Positions 34,163 through 42,408 of a stretch of 64,000 nucleotides of DNA are shown here, one piece after another (the stretch's first letter is position 1; every line of letters begins with the position of its first letter). The notes under the pieces are model-generated. The model was not told where the DNA came from. It was given only the letters and a program-made list of their open reading frames with translations, and made no database searches. The position numbers and the translations under genes were made by a program. The stretch comes from UBA8941 sp963780545. Lineage in GTDB: Archaea > Thermoproteota > Bathyarchaeia > TCS64. The DNA lies in contig CAWACK010000021.1 of NCBI GenBank assembly GCA_963780545.1, positions 1-64,000 of the forward strand. The letters run 5' to 3'.

Positions 34163-35089
34163 ATGACCCCCTCCAGCGGGGGGAAGGTCGAGGTCATGAG
34201 GTACTCTGACGCGGTCAAGGGCCTCGAGCCACGTCGAGGTAAGGTTAGGGATGTCTACGACCTCGGAAAGGAGATGTTGATAGTAACAACAGACAGAATT
34301 AGTGCCTACGATGTTGTCTTCCCCACACTTATCCCACACAAGGGGGAGAGCATCAACTACCTATCCGATTTCTGGTTCAATAAGACGAAGACCGTAATCC
34401 CAAACCACTTCATTAAGTTGGAGGACCAGCGCTCGATGCGGGTGAGGAAAGCCGAGCGCATCGACATAGAGTTCGTCTGCCGGGCATACCTATACGGTTC
34501 TGCATGGCGCGCATACAGGGACGGTGCCCGAACCGTGAGCGGCATCAAGCTCCCAGACGGGTTAGAGTTGGCGGAGATGCTACCAGAGGTAATCCTGACC
34601 CCGACAACGAAGGCGGAAGCTGGTCACGACGTGGAAATAAGTGGTAAGGAAGCAATAGCTCAAAAGCTCGTCACTAAGGAGGAGTGGGGGGAGCTAGAGG
34701 AGGCTACATTCAAACTCTTCGCCGTCTATCAAAGCCACGCAAAGAGTAGAGGTTTTATAATTCCAGACTTTAAACTAGAGTTTGGTCGCCTCGATGGCGA
34801 GCTCATCCAAATAGATGAGCCACCAAGCCATGACTCGGCCCGTTTCTGGGCAGAGAAGTTCTACGAGCAGGGGAAGCCACAAGAGGCTCACTGTCTCGAC
34901 AAAGAGTTCTTACGCGCCTACCTCAGGGAGGTTGGATACATGGGGGATGGCCCCGCTCCTGAGATACCTGCACCTGTTGTTAAGCAGGTATCGATGAGGT
35001 GCGTCGCTAGCTACGAGGTTCTCAGCGGGAAAAAGAGTCTAACCGACTACGACCTTAAGAACGTTGAGCAGGTGATGAGGGAGCTCTAG
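34163..35089 (+). CDS. purC: Phosphoribosylaminoimidazole-succinocarboxamide synthase
   Basis: A 308-residue SAICAR synthase of the longer archaeal/eukaryotic-like type. It has 'RRGKVRDVYDLG', 'VTTDRISAYDVVFPTLIP', 'KAERIDIEFVCRAYLYGSAW', 'TPTTKAEAGHDVEISGKEA' and 'LIQIDEPPSHDSARFW'. It joins aspartate to CAIR in purine synthesis. ATG 34163 is used; ATG 34196 ('MRYSDAVKGLEPRRG') is also possible. Its stop codon shares a base with the purF GTG start. Confidence 0.95.
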   Translation: MTPSSGGKVEVMRYSDAVKGLEPRRGKVRDVYDLGKEMLIVTTDRISAYDVVFPTLIPHKGESINYLSDFWFNKTKTVIPNHFIKLEDQRSMRVRKAERIDIEFVCRAYLYGSAWRAYRDGARTVSGIKLPDGLELAEMLPEVILTPTTKAEAGHDVEISGKEAIAQKLVTKEEWGELEEATFKLFAVYQSHAKSRGFIIPDFKLEFGRLDGELIQIDEPPSHDSARFWAEKFYEQGKPQEAHCLDKEFLRAYLREVGYMGDGPAPEIPAPVVKQVSMRCVASYEVLSGKKSLTDYDLKNVEQVMREL

Positions 35090-36540
35090 TGAGTCTTAGC
35101 GAAAAATGTGGGGTCTTCGGTGCATCCGCTCTGGATGATGAGATCTTTCCTACACTCTACTGGGGTATGCTCGCGCAGAATCATCGAGGACATCAAAGTC
35201 ACGGTTTCGCTACTTGGGATGGTGACATAGAACTCTATACACAGCTCGGCCTCATCCCACCGAACCAGGGCTTCGGCTTCAACGTCAAGACCTTAAAGGG
35301 GAAGGTGGGGATCGCTAATGTCCGCTACGCGACTTCGGGAGCTCTCGACCTCGGTGCGAGGCAGAGGGATGCGATGCCCCTTATCGTCAAGGGTAAGAAG
35401 AGGAGTGTCGCCATAAGCTTCAATGGGAATATAGTAAATGTGCGCGATCTTCAGGATAGGGTCGGGGTTGACCGTAGCTTCTCGGACACACACGCTCTTG
35501 CCCTGCTTATAATGCATAGACTCGAGGAGACGGGAAGTATTGAGGAGGCAGCACGCGCCTGTATGGTGGGGATAGACGGAAGTTTCGCCGTAACTGGGAT
35601 CGTCGATGACGGCACTCTCTTTGCCTTCAAGGACCCGATAGGTGTTAAGCCACTATGCTATGGTAAGACTGGGAAAATCCACGCCTTCAGCTCAGAAAGC
35701 GTTGGTCTAGACATCAACGGGATAAAATATGACCACGAGTTCAGACCCGGGGAGTTCATGGCGGTGGAGGAAGGTGAGGTTATCAAGAGGCAGCTTGTCC
35801 AGAGTAACAAGCGTGCATTCTGCGCTTTTGAATTCGCCTATTTTATGCGCCCTGATAGTCGCGCCAATGGCAAGTTTGTATATCAAGCACGCGTCGACTT
35901 CGGCCGTACCTTAGCCAAGCTCTACGCGGAGAAGGCAAAGAGGTGTGAAATAGTCATAAGTCTTCCAGAGACGGCGGACGATGCAGCATATGGCTTCCAT
36001 GAAGTCGCGGGGATACCTTGGGAGCGCGCCACTCGCAGACATCGATACGTTACCCAACGTGCCTTCATTTCCGACGCTGATGATAGGCGCAGCGTCATCT
36101 TCAGAAAACTGAATATCCTAGAGCCACTCATCAAGGGAAAAAGCCTTGCAGTTGTCGATGATAGTATAGTCCGCGGTGACACCACCAAAGGAACCGTGAA
36201 GCGTTTCAGAGAAGCAGAGGCAAAGGAGATACACCTCTTCATAACCTACCCTCGGATCATCGGCCCATGCTTCTACGGAATCGACATGGCCACCTACTCC
36301 CAGCTAATAGGCGCTCGCATGACCCCCGAGGAGATCGCGATAGAGATAGGAGCCGACTCAGTAAACTACCTCCCCATCGAGGAATACGTAAAGTGCACCA
36401 ACTTGACCCGAGACCAGCTCTGCCTCGGCTGCATAACCAATGAATACCCGACACCGATGGCTGACGCCCTCGCGAAACAGATGTGGGAGAGGCTCAAACA
36501 GGGCGGAACCGAAAACGGTCGCATCTATGAGTCCATCTAA
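35089..36540 (+). CDS. purF: Amidophosphoribosyltransferase paralogue with intact glutaminase site
   Basis: A 483-residue PurF. The class II glutaminase nucleophile is Cys 7 in 'EKCGVFGAS', so the first six residues would have to be removed. Other glutaminase residues are present: 'NHRGHQSHGF', 'NVRYATSG' and 'ISFNGNIVN'. The phosphoribosyltransferase domain keeps the PRPP loop 'VVDDSIVRGDTT', but the flexible-loop region is divergent ('ISLPETADDAAYGFHEVAG', then 'YVTQRAFISDADDRRS' where most have RTFIQP). Translationally coupled to purC. Compare the second copy at 55971-57350, which has the opposite defect. Confidence 0.9.
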   Translation: MSLSEKCGVFGASALDDEIFPTLYWGMLAQNHRGHQSHGFATWDGDIELYTQLGLIPPNQGFGFNVKTLKGKVGIANVRYATSGALDLGARQRDAMPLIVKGKKRSVAISFNGNIVNVRDLQDRVGVDRSFSDTHALALLIMHRLEETGSIEEAARACMVGIDGSFAVTGIVDDGTLFAFKDPIGVKPLCYGKTGKIHAFSSESVGLDINGIKYDHEFRPGEFMAVEEGEVIKRQLVQSNKRAFCAFEFAYFMRPDSRANGKFVYQARVDFGRTLAKLYAEKAKRCEIVISLPETADDAAYGFHEVAGIPWERATRRHRYVTQRAFISDADDRRSVIFRKLNILEPLIKGKSLAVVDDSIVRGDTTKGTVKRFREAEAKEIHLFITYPRIIGPCFYGIDMATYSQLIGARMTPEEIAIEIGADSVNYLPIEEYVKCTNLTRDQLCLGCITNEYPTPMADALAKQMWERLKQGGTENGRIYESI

Positions 36541-37340
36541 CGAACCCTGTCCTTTTTTAGCTCCCTGTAGGTTTCTAGGGCTGCCTCGGCTATTCTATGA
36601 GCGAGCATTGTTCGGTAGACCCAGGATTCTGGATTCGTTTCGTAGTATTCTTTGACATCAAGTAGTCTACCGTTCGGGAGCGTCATCTTCTGGCGCTTAA
36701 GACGGGTCTCCCATTCGAGTCCTTCGACCTCAAGATAGCCAATTTCAATATCCGATGCACAGAGGAGGATTGTTGGCCACTCTGAGTCGGTGTCAAAGAA
36801 CCTTCCTCGGGAGTACTTTAGAATGACCTCAGCTGCATCTCTCGAAATGCCTCTCGATGCAGCGGTTATATCGACGTCCCTCCCATAGATAAGGGAGAAG
36901 ACCCTGTTAGCGAGGGCCTCGGTGTCTATTTGGTTCCGAGGGTGGGTCTCTAAGGCTCTCTTAGTCCTACCGATTATCAGGAAGCTGTGTTCCGGGATTG
37001 TCCCAACAACATCCCTAAGTTCGGAGGGGAAGTTCCTCGCCCAGTGAAGCACTCTGTCCATGTCAACGAGATGCATGAAGTCGGAGCCGGCGTCGAGACT
37101 AGCTCTTAGCACCCTCCTTCGAGAGTCTGAGATGTACTCAACCCCGACACTGCTCTTTGGTGCGACTAGGGTCCAGCCTGAGGCTACAAGGACTTCGACC
37201 ACGGCGGGGATAGTCGCCTTCGTCACTACAACCAAGCGCTGGTCAAAGAGTTCGCTGAGGAGTGGGGAAAGATCCTTTATCGGTTCGATACTCCACCCGA
37301 CTGAGTCGTGAAGAGTCGAGATTAGGGCTATCTCGGACAT
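36537..37340 (-). CDS. Glycosyltransferase-like protein of unknown specificity
   Basis: A 267-residue soluble protein from ATG 37340 ('MSEIALISTLHDSVGW'). It has an N-terminal alpha/beta sheet with 'RLVVVTKATIPAVVEVLVAS', then 'SLDAGSDFMHLVDMDRVLHW', where the D-x-D resembles a metal/sugar-nucleotide motif of GT-A folds. Two further stretches, 'EHSFLIIGRTKRA' and 'WPTILLCASDIEIGYLEVEG', look conserved. The specific family is not known to me. It overlaps the purF stop codon on the other strand by four bases. Confidence 0.6.
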   Translation of the reverse strand: MSEIALISTLHDSVGWSIEPIKDLSPLLSELFDQRLVVVTKATIPAVVEVLVASGWTLVAPKSSVGVEYISDSRRRVLRASLDAGSDFMHLVDMDRVLHWARNFPSELRDVVGTIPEHSFLIIGRTKRALETHPRNQIDTEALANRVFSLIYGRDVDITAASRGISRDAAEVILKYSRGRFFDTDSEWPTILLCASDIEIGYLEVEGLEWETRLKRQKMTLPNGRLLDVKEYYETNPESWVYRTMLAHRIAEAALETYRELKKDRVR

Positions 37341-37380
37341 GATAAAAGATGACCGATGCGACGATTTATCTCTACTCGCC

Positions 37381-37566
37381 TCAGCTGAGAGCCATAAGCA
37401 CGAAGCCAACTATCACTATCACGACCCCCGCAAGTCGCCTATTCCTTTGCAGAAACTCAACCGAATCCAGCGCCTCCTTAAACAACGGTGAATTGATAGC
37501 TATAACTGTCCCCATGAAGACTAGAAAGAAGCCCACGGGGAAGAAGAAGACACTCAGTAGACCCAT
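37381..37566 (-). CDS. Small two-helix membrane protein
   Basis: A 61-residue protein with two strongly hydrophobic segments ('LLSVFFFPVGFFLVFMGTVI' and 'LAGVVIVIVGFVLMAL') joined by a charged loop. It lies 40 bases upstream of the glycosyltransferase-like gene on the same strand, so it may be co-transcribed. No family can be named. Confidence 0.5.
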   Translation of the reverse strand: MGLLSVFFFPVGFFLVFMGTVIAINSPLFKEALDSVEFLQRNRRLAGVVIVIVGFVLMALS

Positions 37567-37650
37567 CGCTCTCTAGGATCCAGATACCTTAGGATAAGAC
37601 TTCCTTAACCTAGGGCTATTTTCATAAGCCCAACGAGGATATTCTCAGTC

Positions 37651-38091
37651 ATGGTACAGGTCTCGATAATCGTTGGCAGTGAAAGTGACAAAGAACTGAG
37701 CGAGGCTGCAGCAGACTTACTAAAGGAGTTCAGCGTCTCCTATGAGCAGAAGATACTCTCGGCCCACAGGAATCCTGAGGCACTCGTTGTTTACGTTGAG
37801 GGCTCAGATGCGTGTGTCTTCGTATGCATCGCGGGTCTCGCTGCAGCCCTACCCGGAGTTGTGGCTTCTCATACCATCAAACCCGTCATTGGTGTCCCAA
37901 AAGAGGTGAAGCTCGGTGGCATCGACGCTCTCCTAAGCATCGTCCAGATGCCCACAGGCGTCCCTGTCGCCACCGTTGGCATTGATGGAGCCAAGAATGC
38001 CGCCCTCCTCGCGGTTGAGATCCTGGCAATTGCTGACAAGCAGCTGAGCGATAAACTCACTGAATACAGGCGAAAGAGAGCCACCAGATAA
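37651..38091 (+). CDS. purE: N5-carboxyaminoimidazole ribonucleotide mutase
   Basis: A 146-residue PurE. Conserved segments: 'VSIIVGSESDKELSEAAADL', 'ILSAHRNPEAL', 'VCIAGLAAALPGVVAS', 'KPVIGVP' and 'DALLSIVQMPTGVPVATVGI'. It makes CAIR, the substrate of PurC encoded nearby. No purK is seen in the window, so either PurK is elsewhere or this is a class II enzyme using AIR and CO2 directly. Confidence 0.94.
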   Translation: MVQVSIIVGSESDKELSEAAADLLKEFSVSYEQKILSAHRNPEALVVYVEGSDACVFVCIAGLAAALPGVVASHTIKPVIGVPKEVKLGGIDALLSIVQMPTGVPVATVGIDGAKNAALLAVEILAIADKQLSDKLTEYRRKRATR

Positions 38092-38262
38092 AAGTAGGCT
38101 TTAAATAAAGAAAGAATAAGTAATAATAGGTTTTTCTGGGAAATAAGCTCTAAAAAGGTTCAAACCGGTTCATAAGCTATACACTTTTACGCGCGAAACA
38201 CGACGGAGAAGACCATAAGACAATTTTCATTTATGTATATTTACTGTGCATAAGTCGAAGAA

Positions 38263-39075
38263 CTAGAAACGTCTCTCAGCATATCTCACTATACTCTCAT
38301 AGAAGACTCGACCATCCCCATATCGACTTAACCCAATACGCGTCCACTCAGGCATGAGCCACCCATCATAGGCACGCTCTGGATGAGGCATTAACCCAAG
38401 AACAGTCCCTTCGGGGTTGCAGATACCAGCTATATCGTGGAATGCGCCATTCGGATTCTCAGGCCAATCCCCATCCGCGAAGGAACCATCAACCTTCACG
38501 TAGCGCCACACAAGCATATCGCGATCAGAGAGACTTCCTAGCAGCTCGTCTTCGTCTTCCTTAGGGAGGATGAATCTTCCTTCACCGTGTGCAACTGGAC
38601 ATGCTATCACCTGACCCTGATCAACGTAGCCCATCATGCCACAGTTCCCCCGGCCCACATACTTCATCCGTATCCATCTATTTTGGTAGCCGTGACTACT
38701 ATTAGCCAGCGCTGCCTGAGGGTATTTCGACTTCCCCTCAAAACCCGGTAGGAAGCCAAGCTCCACAAGCAACTGGAAGCCGTTGCATACACCTAAAACT
38801 GGCCTACCTTCATCGACGAACCGCTTCAACTCCGGCCCAATTCTATACTCACATTCCTTTGCCCAGATAGCGCCGCTTCGGACATAGTCGCCATAGCTGA
38901 ATCCACCGGGAAAAACCAGGACATTATAGTCGAGAAGGTTCTTCCTTTTGAAGACCTCCTGGGTGTGAACAAGTTCCGACTTGACGCCTAAATCCTTGAA
39001 GGCGCGCACCGTCTCCAAGTCACAATTTGTCCCCGGAGCCCGCATGATCAAGACTCTTATCTCCTCGCGCTTCAT
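38263..39075 (-). CDS. purQ: Phosphoribosylformylglycinamidine synthase, glutaminase subunit
   Basis: A 270-residue class I glutaminase from ATG 39075 ('MKREEIRVLIMRAPGTNCDL'). An upstream ATG at 39102 lies inside purL. The nucleophile Cys is in 'PVLGVCNGFQLLVELGFLPG' (Cys 97) and the catalytic His/Glu in 'MPHPERAYD'. It feeds ammonia to PurL, encoded immediately upstream; purS is the third subunit. The operon is purS-purL-purQ with overlapping or abutting ends. Confidence 0.95.
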   Translation of the reverse strand: MKREEIRVLIMRAPGTNCDLETVRAFKDLGVKSELVHTQEVFKRKNLLDYNVLVFPGGFSYGDYVRSGAIWAKECEYRIGPELKRFVDEGRPVLGVCNGFQLLVELGFLPGFEGKSKYPQAALANSSHGYQNRWIRMKYVGRGNCGMMGYVDQGQVIACPVAHGEGRFILPKEDEDELLGSLSDRDMLVWRYVKVDGSFADGDWPENPNGAFHDIAGICNPEGTVLGLMPHPERAYDGWLMPEWTRIGLSRYGDGRVFYESIVRYAERRF

Positions 39076-39077
39076 CG

Positions 39078-41444
39078 CTAAGCCTCCAGAGGTGTCTTCC
39101 ACGCTTTAATAGCGTCCCGGTTTGACACGTCGATCACAATACCACTTATATTCACTATACTAAGCCTAGGTTCCTCCACAACTGAGCCGATCCAAGCAAC
39201 TTTGGAGCCTTTCATCAGCGCTTCGAAAGCCTCAGCGTCGCTTTCGCGCACCTCAACGAGAAGCCGCCCATTCGACTCACTGAATAGTAGCTGGTCGTCG
39301 CGCATCTCTACTGTGATTGGCACCTTCATCAGGTTGACCTCGAGGCCGAGACCACCCGTGAAGGCCATCTCAGCAAGTGACACCGCCAATCCACCCTCCG
39401 AGAGGTCGTGGCAGGACCGGATGTAGCCAGCATCAATCGCCGCTGTCAGCAGTCTATACGCCTCCACCGTCTTCGCGGCATCAAGCTTAGGCACCGAAGC
39501 ACCTAGGTAACCCATCAAGTAATAGTATTCTGAGCCACCGAGCTCTGGCGCAGTCTCCCCTACGATATATAGCCGATTCCCTGCTTCCTTCAAGTCCATA
39601 GTAACGACTCTGTCAATACTTGGCACAATCCCGAGTGCGGTGATTAGAAGTGTTGGCACAATTGGGCCGAGAGGTGACTCGTTATAGAGGCTATCCTTAC
39701 CCGAGATGAAAGGCGCACCGTATGCGATGCCAAAATCGTAACAAGCCTTGCACGCCTCTACTAGGCTGCCTACTCTTTCAGTGTACTCTGGGCTACCCCA
39801 CGTGAAGTTGTCCAGTAGCGCCAATCTTCGCCCGCCTACAGCTACATTATTTCTAATCGCCTCATCGATGACGCTCGCAGTCATCCAATATGGACTTATT
39901 TTCCCATATCGCGGATTGATTCCCGAGGAGACCGAGATACCGACCATTGAATTAACAAGAGGTTTCAGTACGGCGCCGTCGCTGGGGCCAGCATTCCAGC
40001 CCTGTAGTGGCTTCACCACCGTCTGACCCTTCACCTCTTGGTCGTAGCGCCGCACGACCTTCTCCTTGCTGGCAACGTTATAGCTTGAGAGCAGTTTCAG
40101 GAGCACCGCAGCAAGATCCTTTGGCTGATCGAAGACCGGATCCTCAAGCCTAGGGTCGTTCCAACTCGCAGTCCTCGTTGTCTTCGGCGGGTTGAACAAG
40201 GAATCGAGGTCGATCTCCGCAACCTTAACACCTTTGTAGGTGAGTTTAGCTACACCTGAATCAGTGTATTTGCCGATTACATTAGCCTCAGTTTGCTCGT
40301 CTCTGAATATCTTAAGCACGCACTCTAAGTTCTCCGGAGGAACAACTAGGAGCATCCTCTCCTGGCTCTCGGATATCCAGATCTCCCAAGGCGCCATCTC
40401 TTTCGCCTTAAGCGGAATATTATCGAGATCCAGGTCGATCCCTAGGCCGTACTTCTCTGCGGTCTCACAGACGCCGCAACTCAGTCCACCACCACCAATA
40501 TCGGTGATTGCAGAACCGAGCCTCAGCTCACTTATCTGCTGGATTGCTCGCTTCAGTTTCTCCTCCTCGATAGGGTTCGCGATCTGAACAGCTGGGCGAG
40601 ACACACGTTCCGATTCCTTAGTTAGCTCAGCCGACGCAAATGTCACACCATGGATGCCGTCTAGGCCAGTCTTCCCACCTGCGAGGATGCAGTAATCACC
40701 CGTCTTTGCCTGATGCAGATACTGGTCCTTCTTCAGAACGCCTATGCAACCAGCATAAACGACGACATTACCAGCGTACTCCTCGGCGAACACCGTAGCA
40801 CCGTTTACAGTTGGAATCCCGATACTATTACCATAGCTACCGATCCCGTCCACGACGCCATTAAAAAGGTAGGTCGGGTGTTTCACACCTTCCGGCAGTT
40901 TCTCCCAAGGGTAGTTAAGTGGTCCGAAGCAAAGCACGTCGGTACAAGCGATCGGGTCAGCCCAAACACCGAGAATGTCCCTAATGACACCACCCAACCC
41001 CGTCGCTGCCCCGCCAAAGGGCTCGATTGCCGATGGGTGATTATGAGTCTCCACTTTGATCGCTACAGCGTAATCTTCCTCGAGCTCTACTATGCCAGCG
41101 TTGTCCTCGAAGACGCTAAAACACCAAGATGGCTTCAGCTCTTCCACGACCCTTCTGATGTAGGTCTTCAGCAACCCATCGATCGTACCCTCAGATGTTT
41201 TGAGGAAGCCGCGGAAACTCTTGTGGCTACAATGTTCGCTGAAGGTTTGATCATAAGTTTGGAGTTCAACATCAGTAGCTTTCCGCTCACGAATCAGGTA
41301 GTGGTTTTGGATGTAATGGAGTTCCTCTAGGCTGAGGCCTAGCCCAAGTACTCTCCTGATCTCCATAAGTTCGTCGTCATTCGCGTTCAGCAGGTCTACT
41401 TGGAAGTGCTCGAATGGGTGCGGCCTTCGAGTGATGCGGCTCAT
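39078..41444 (-). CDS. purL: Phosphoribosylformylglycinamidine synthase, synthetase subunit
   Basis: A 788-residue PurL of the small type. It shows 'TFSEHCSHKSFRGFL', 'VETHNHPSAIEPFGGAATGL' (nucleotide and metal site), 'GAPFISGKDSLYNE' and 'SCHDLSEGGLAVSLAEMAFT' near the C-terminus. It converts FGAR to FGAM with ATP and ammonia from PurQ. It overlaps the purS stop by four bases and ends three bases before the likely purQ start. Confidence 0.96.
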   Translation of the reverse strand: MSRITRRPHPFEHFQVDLLNANDDELMEIRRVLGLGLSLEELHYIQNHYLIRERKATDVELQTYDQTFSEHCSHKSFRGFLKTSEGTIDGLLKTYIRRVVEELKPSWCFSVFEDNAGIVELEEDYAVAIKVETHNHPSAIEPFGGAATGLGGVIRDILGVWADPIACTDVLCFGPLNYPWEKLPEGVKHPTYLFNGVVDGIGSYGNSIGIPTVNGATVFAEEYAGNVVVYAGCIGVLKKDQYLHQAKTGDYCILAGGKTGLDGIHGVTFASAELTKESERVSRPAVQIANPIEEEKLKRAIQQISELRLGSAITDIGGGGLSCGVCETAEKYGLGIDLDLDNIPLKAKEMAPWEIWISESQERMLLVVPPENLECVLKIFRDEQTEANVIGKYTDSGVAKLTYKGVKVAEIDLDSLFNPPKTTRTASWNDPRLEDPVFDQPKDLAAVLLKLLSSYNVASKEKVVRRYDQEVKGQTVVKPLQGWNAGPSDGAVLKPLVNSMVGISVSSGINPRYGKISPYWMTASVIDEAIRNNVAVGGRRLALLDNFTWGSPEYTERVGSLVEACKACYDFGIAYGAPFISGKDSLYNESPLGPIVPTLLITALGIVPSIDRVVTMDLKEAGNRLYIVGETAPELGGSEYYYLMGYLGASVPKLDAAKTVEAYRLLTAAIDAGYIRSCHDLSEGGLAVSLAEMAFTGGLGLEVNLMKVPITVEMRDDQLLFSESNGRLLVEVRESDAEAFEALMKGSKVAWIGSVVEEPRLSIVNISGIVIDVSNRDAIKAWKTPLEA

Positions 41445-41692
41445 CTCAGTTCACTTATCTCGAAGCGGTAGTCGTCCTTGGTTGGATTGGTAAGCAGCCG
41501 CTTGCAAATTTCATCAAGCAGCATCTCCGCCTTCATCCGGTCGGCTGCCTCGAATGAGATTTCATACGCCTTACTCGACCGGACATCATCAACAGAGTAG
41601 CCCAGACCCCTGAGGGCGTGAGCCGTTGTCTCCCCCTCAGGGTCGCTATAGCCCGCCTTCAGGGTGACGTAGACGAAGGCCTTGATCTTCAT
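41441..41692 (-). CDS. purS: Phosphoribosylformylglycinamidine synthase, PurS subunit
   Basis: An 83-residue PurS from ATG 41692 ('MKIKAFVYVTLKAGYSDPEG'), with 'LRGLGYSVDDVRSSKAYEIS' and the closing strand 'YRFEISEL'. It bridges PurL and PurQ in the complex. An in-frame upstream ATG at 41737 would add 15 non-conserved residues. First gene of purSLQ. Confidence 0.93.
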   Translation of the reverse strand: MKIKAFVYVTLKAGYSDPEGETTAHALRGLGYSVDDVRSSKAYEISFEAADRMKAEMLLDEICKRLLTNPTKDDYRFEISELR

Positions 41693-41864
41693 ACTTAAAC
41701 CTTCTATGATAGGACTATAAGCCCTTAAGGTAAACAAATATGCTAATTGTTAAAAGCATTTCCAAGCAAGATTAACATTAATGAGGCATTAGATTGGTGT
41801 AGGGGTTATGTTTTTCAGAAGAGAATTTTAAAAGGGAAGGTTGTTGGGGCGGCTCGCCCTACGG

Positions 41865-42299
41865 TTACTTGCTCACCATAAGGATGGTGACGATCAGACC
41901 GTAGATTGCGAGACCCTCACCGAGAGCGATGAAGAGCAGAGCCCAGATTGAAAGCTCAGGCTTTTCACTCAACATCTCGGAACCTGCCTTAGCGGCGACC
42001 ATGATACAGAGGGCGGCGGCGAAGCCGGCTCCGATCATCGTCATCGCACCGGTCAGGAGGGGCCATGCAGTATCCGGTATCACTACAGTATCACCTCCAG
42101 CCAATATGATGATCGTAAAGAGGACACTCATAACGATCATAAAGCCACCGATAGCGTTCAGGGCGGATCCCCAGACGGTGCTCTTCTTCTCGACCTCTGC
42201 CGATGCCCCAACGATTGCTCCTTGGGACATGATATACGCCGCGCCGATTATACTGGCGCCGACGACGATAGCGGCGGGAAGAAAATCAACCGTACTCAA
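41865..42299 (-). CDS. atpK: V/A-type ATP synthase subunit K (rotor proteolipid)
   Basis: A 144-residue proteolipid with four hydrophobic helices, i.e. two hairpins in one chain. The ion-binding glutamate is in the last helix ('LFIALGEGLAIYGLIV', Glu 128). The first hairpin has no carboxylate in its second helix, so each subunit carries one ion site, as in eukaryotic V-type c-like proteins. It forms the membrane rotor ring with subunit I as stator. The remaining subunits are not in this window. Confidence 0.9.
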   Translation of the reverse strand: MSTVDFLPAAIVVGASIIGAAYIMSQGAIVGASAEVEKKSTVWGSALNAIGGFMIVMSVLFTIIILAGGDTVVIPDTAWPLLTGAMTMIGAGFAAALCIMVAAKAGSEMLSEKPELSIWALLFIALGEGLAIYGLIVTILMVSK

Positions 42300-42382
42300 G
42301 GCTGCCCCTCCAACGATCGGTGGGTAGTCTCAGAGTAATTCATTCGATATTCCACCTTTTTCTCCTATAGCTCGTCCGTTTC

Positions 42383-42394
42383 GTTTATAACCTT
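42383..42394 (-). promoter_or_regulatory. Putative TATA box upstream of atpK
   Basis: On the minus strand GGTTATAAACGA stands about 85-95 bases before the atpK start, in the gap after atpI. It would let atpK be transcribed independently at a high level, as rotor subunits often are. Confidence 0.4.
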
Positions 42395-42408
42395 TTTCCA
42401 ACTGGGGG

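Noticed and set aside
40713..41330. 205-residue plus-strand frame
   Set aside because: It lies entirely antisense to purL, which is unmistakable. The length follows from codon bias in purL.
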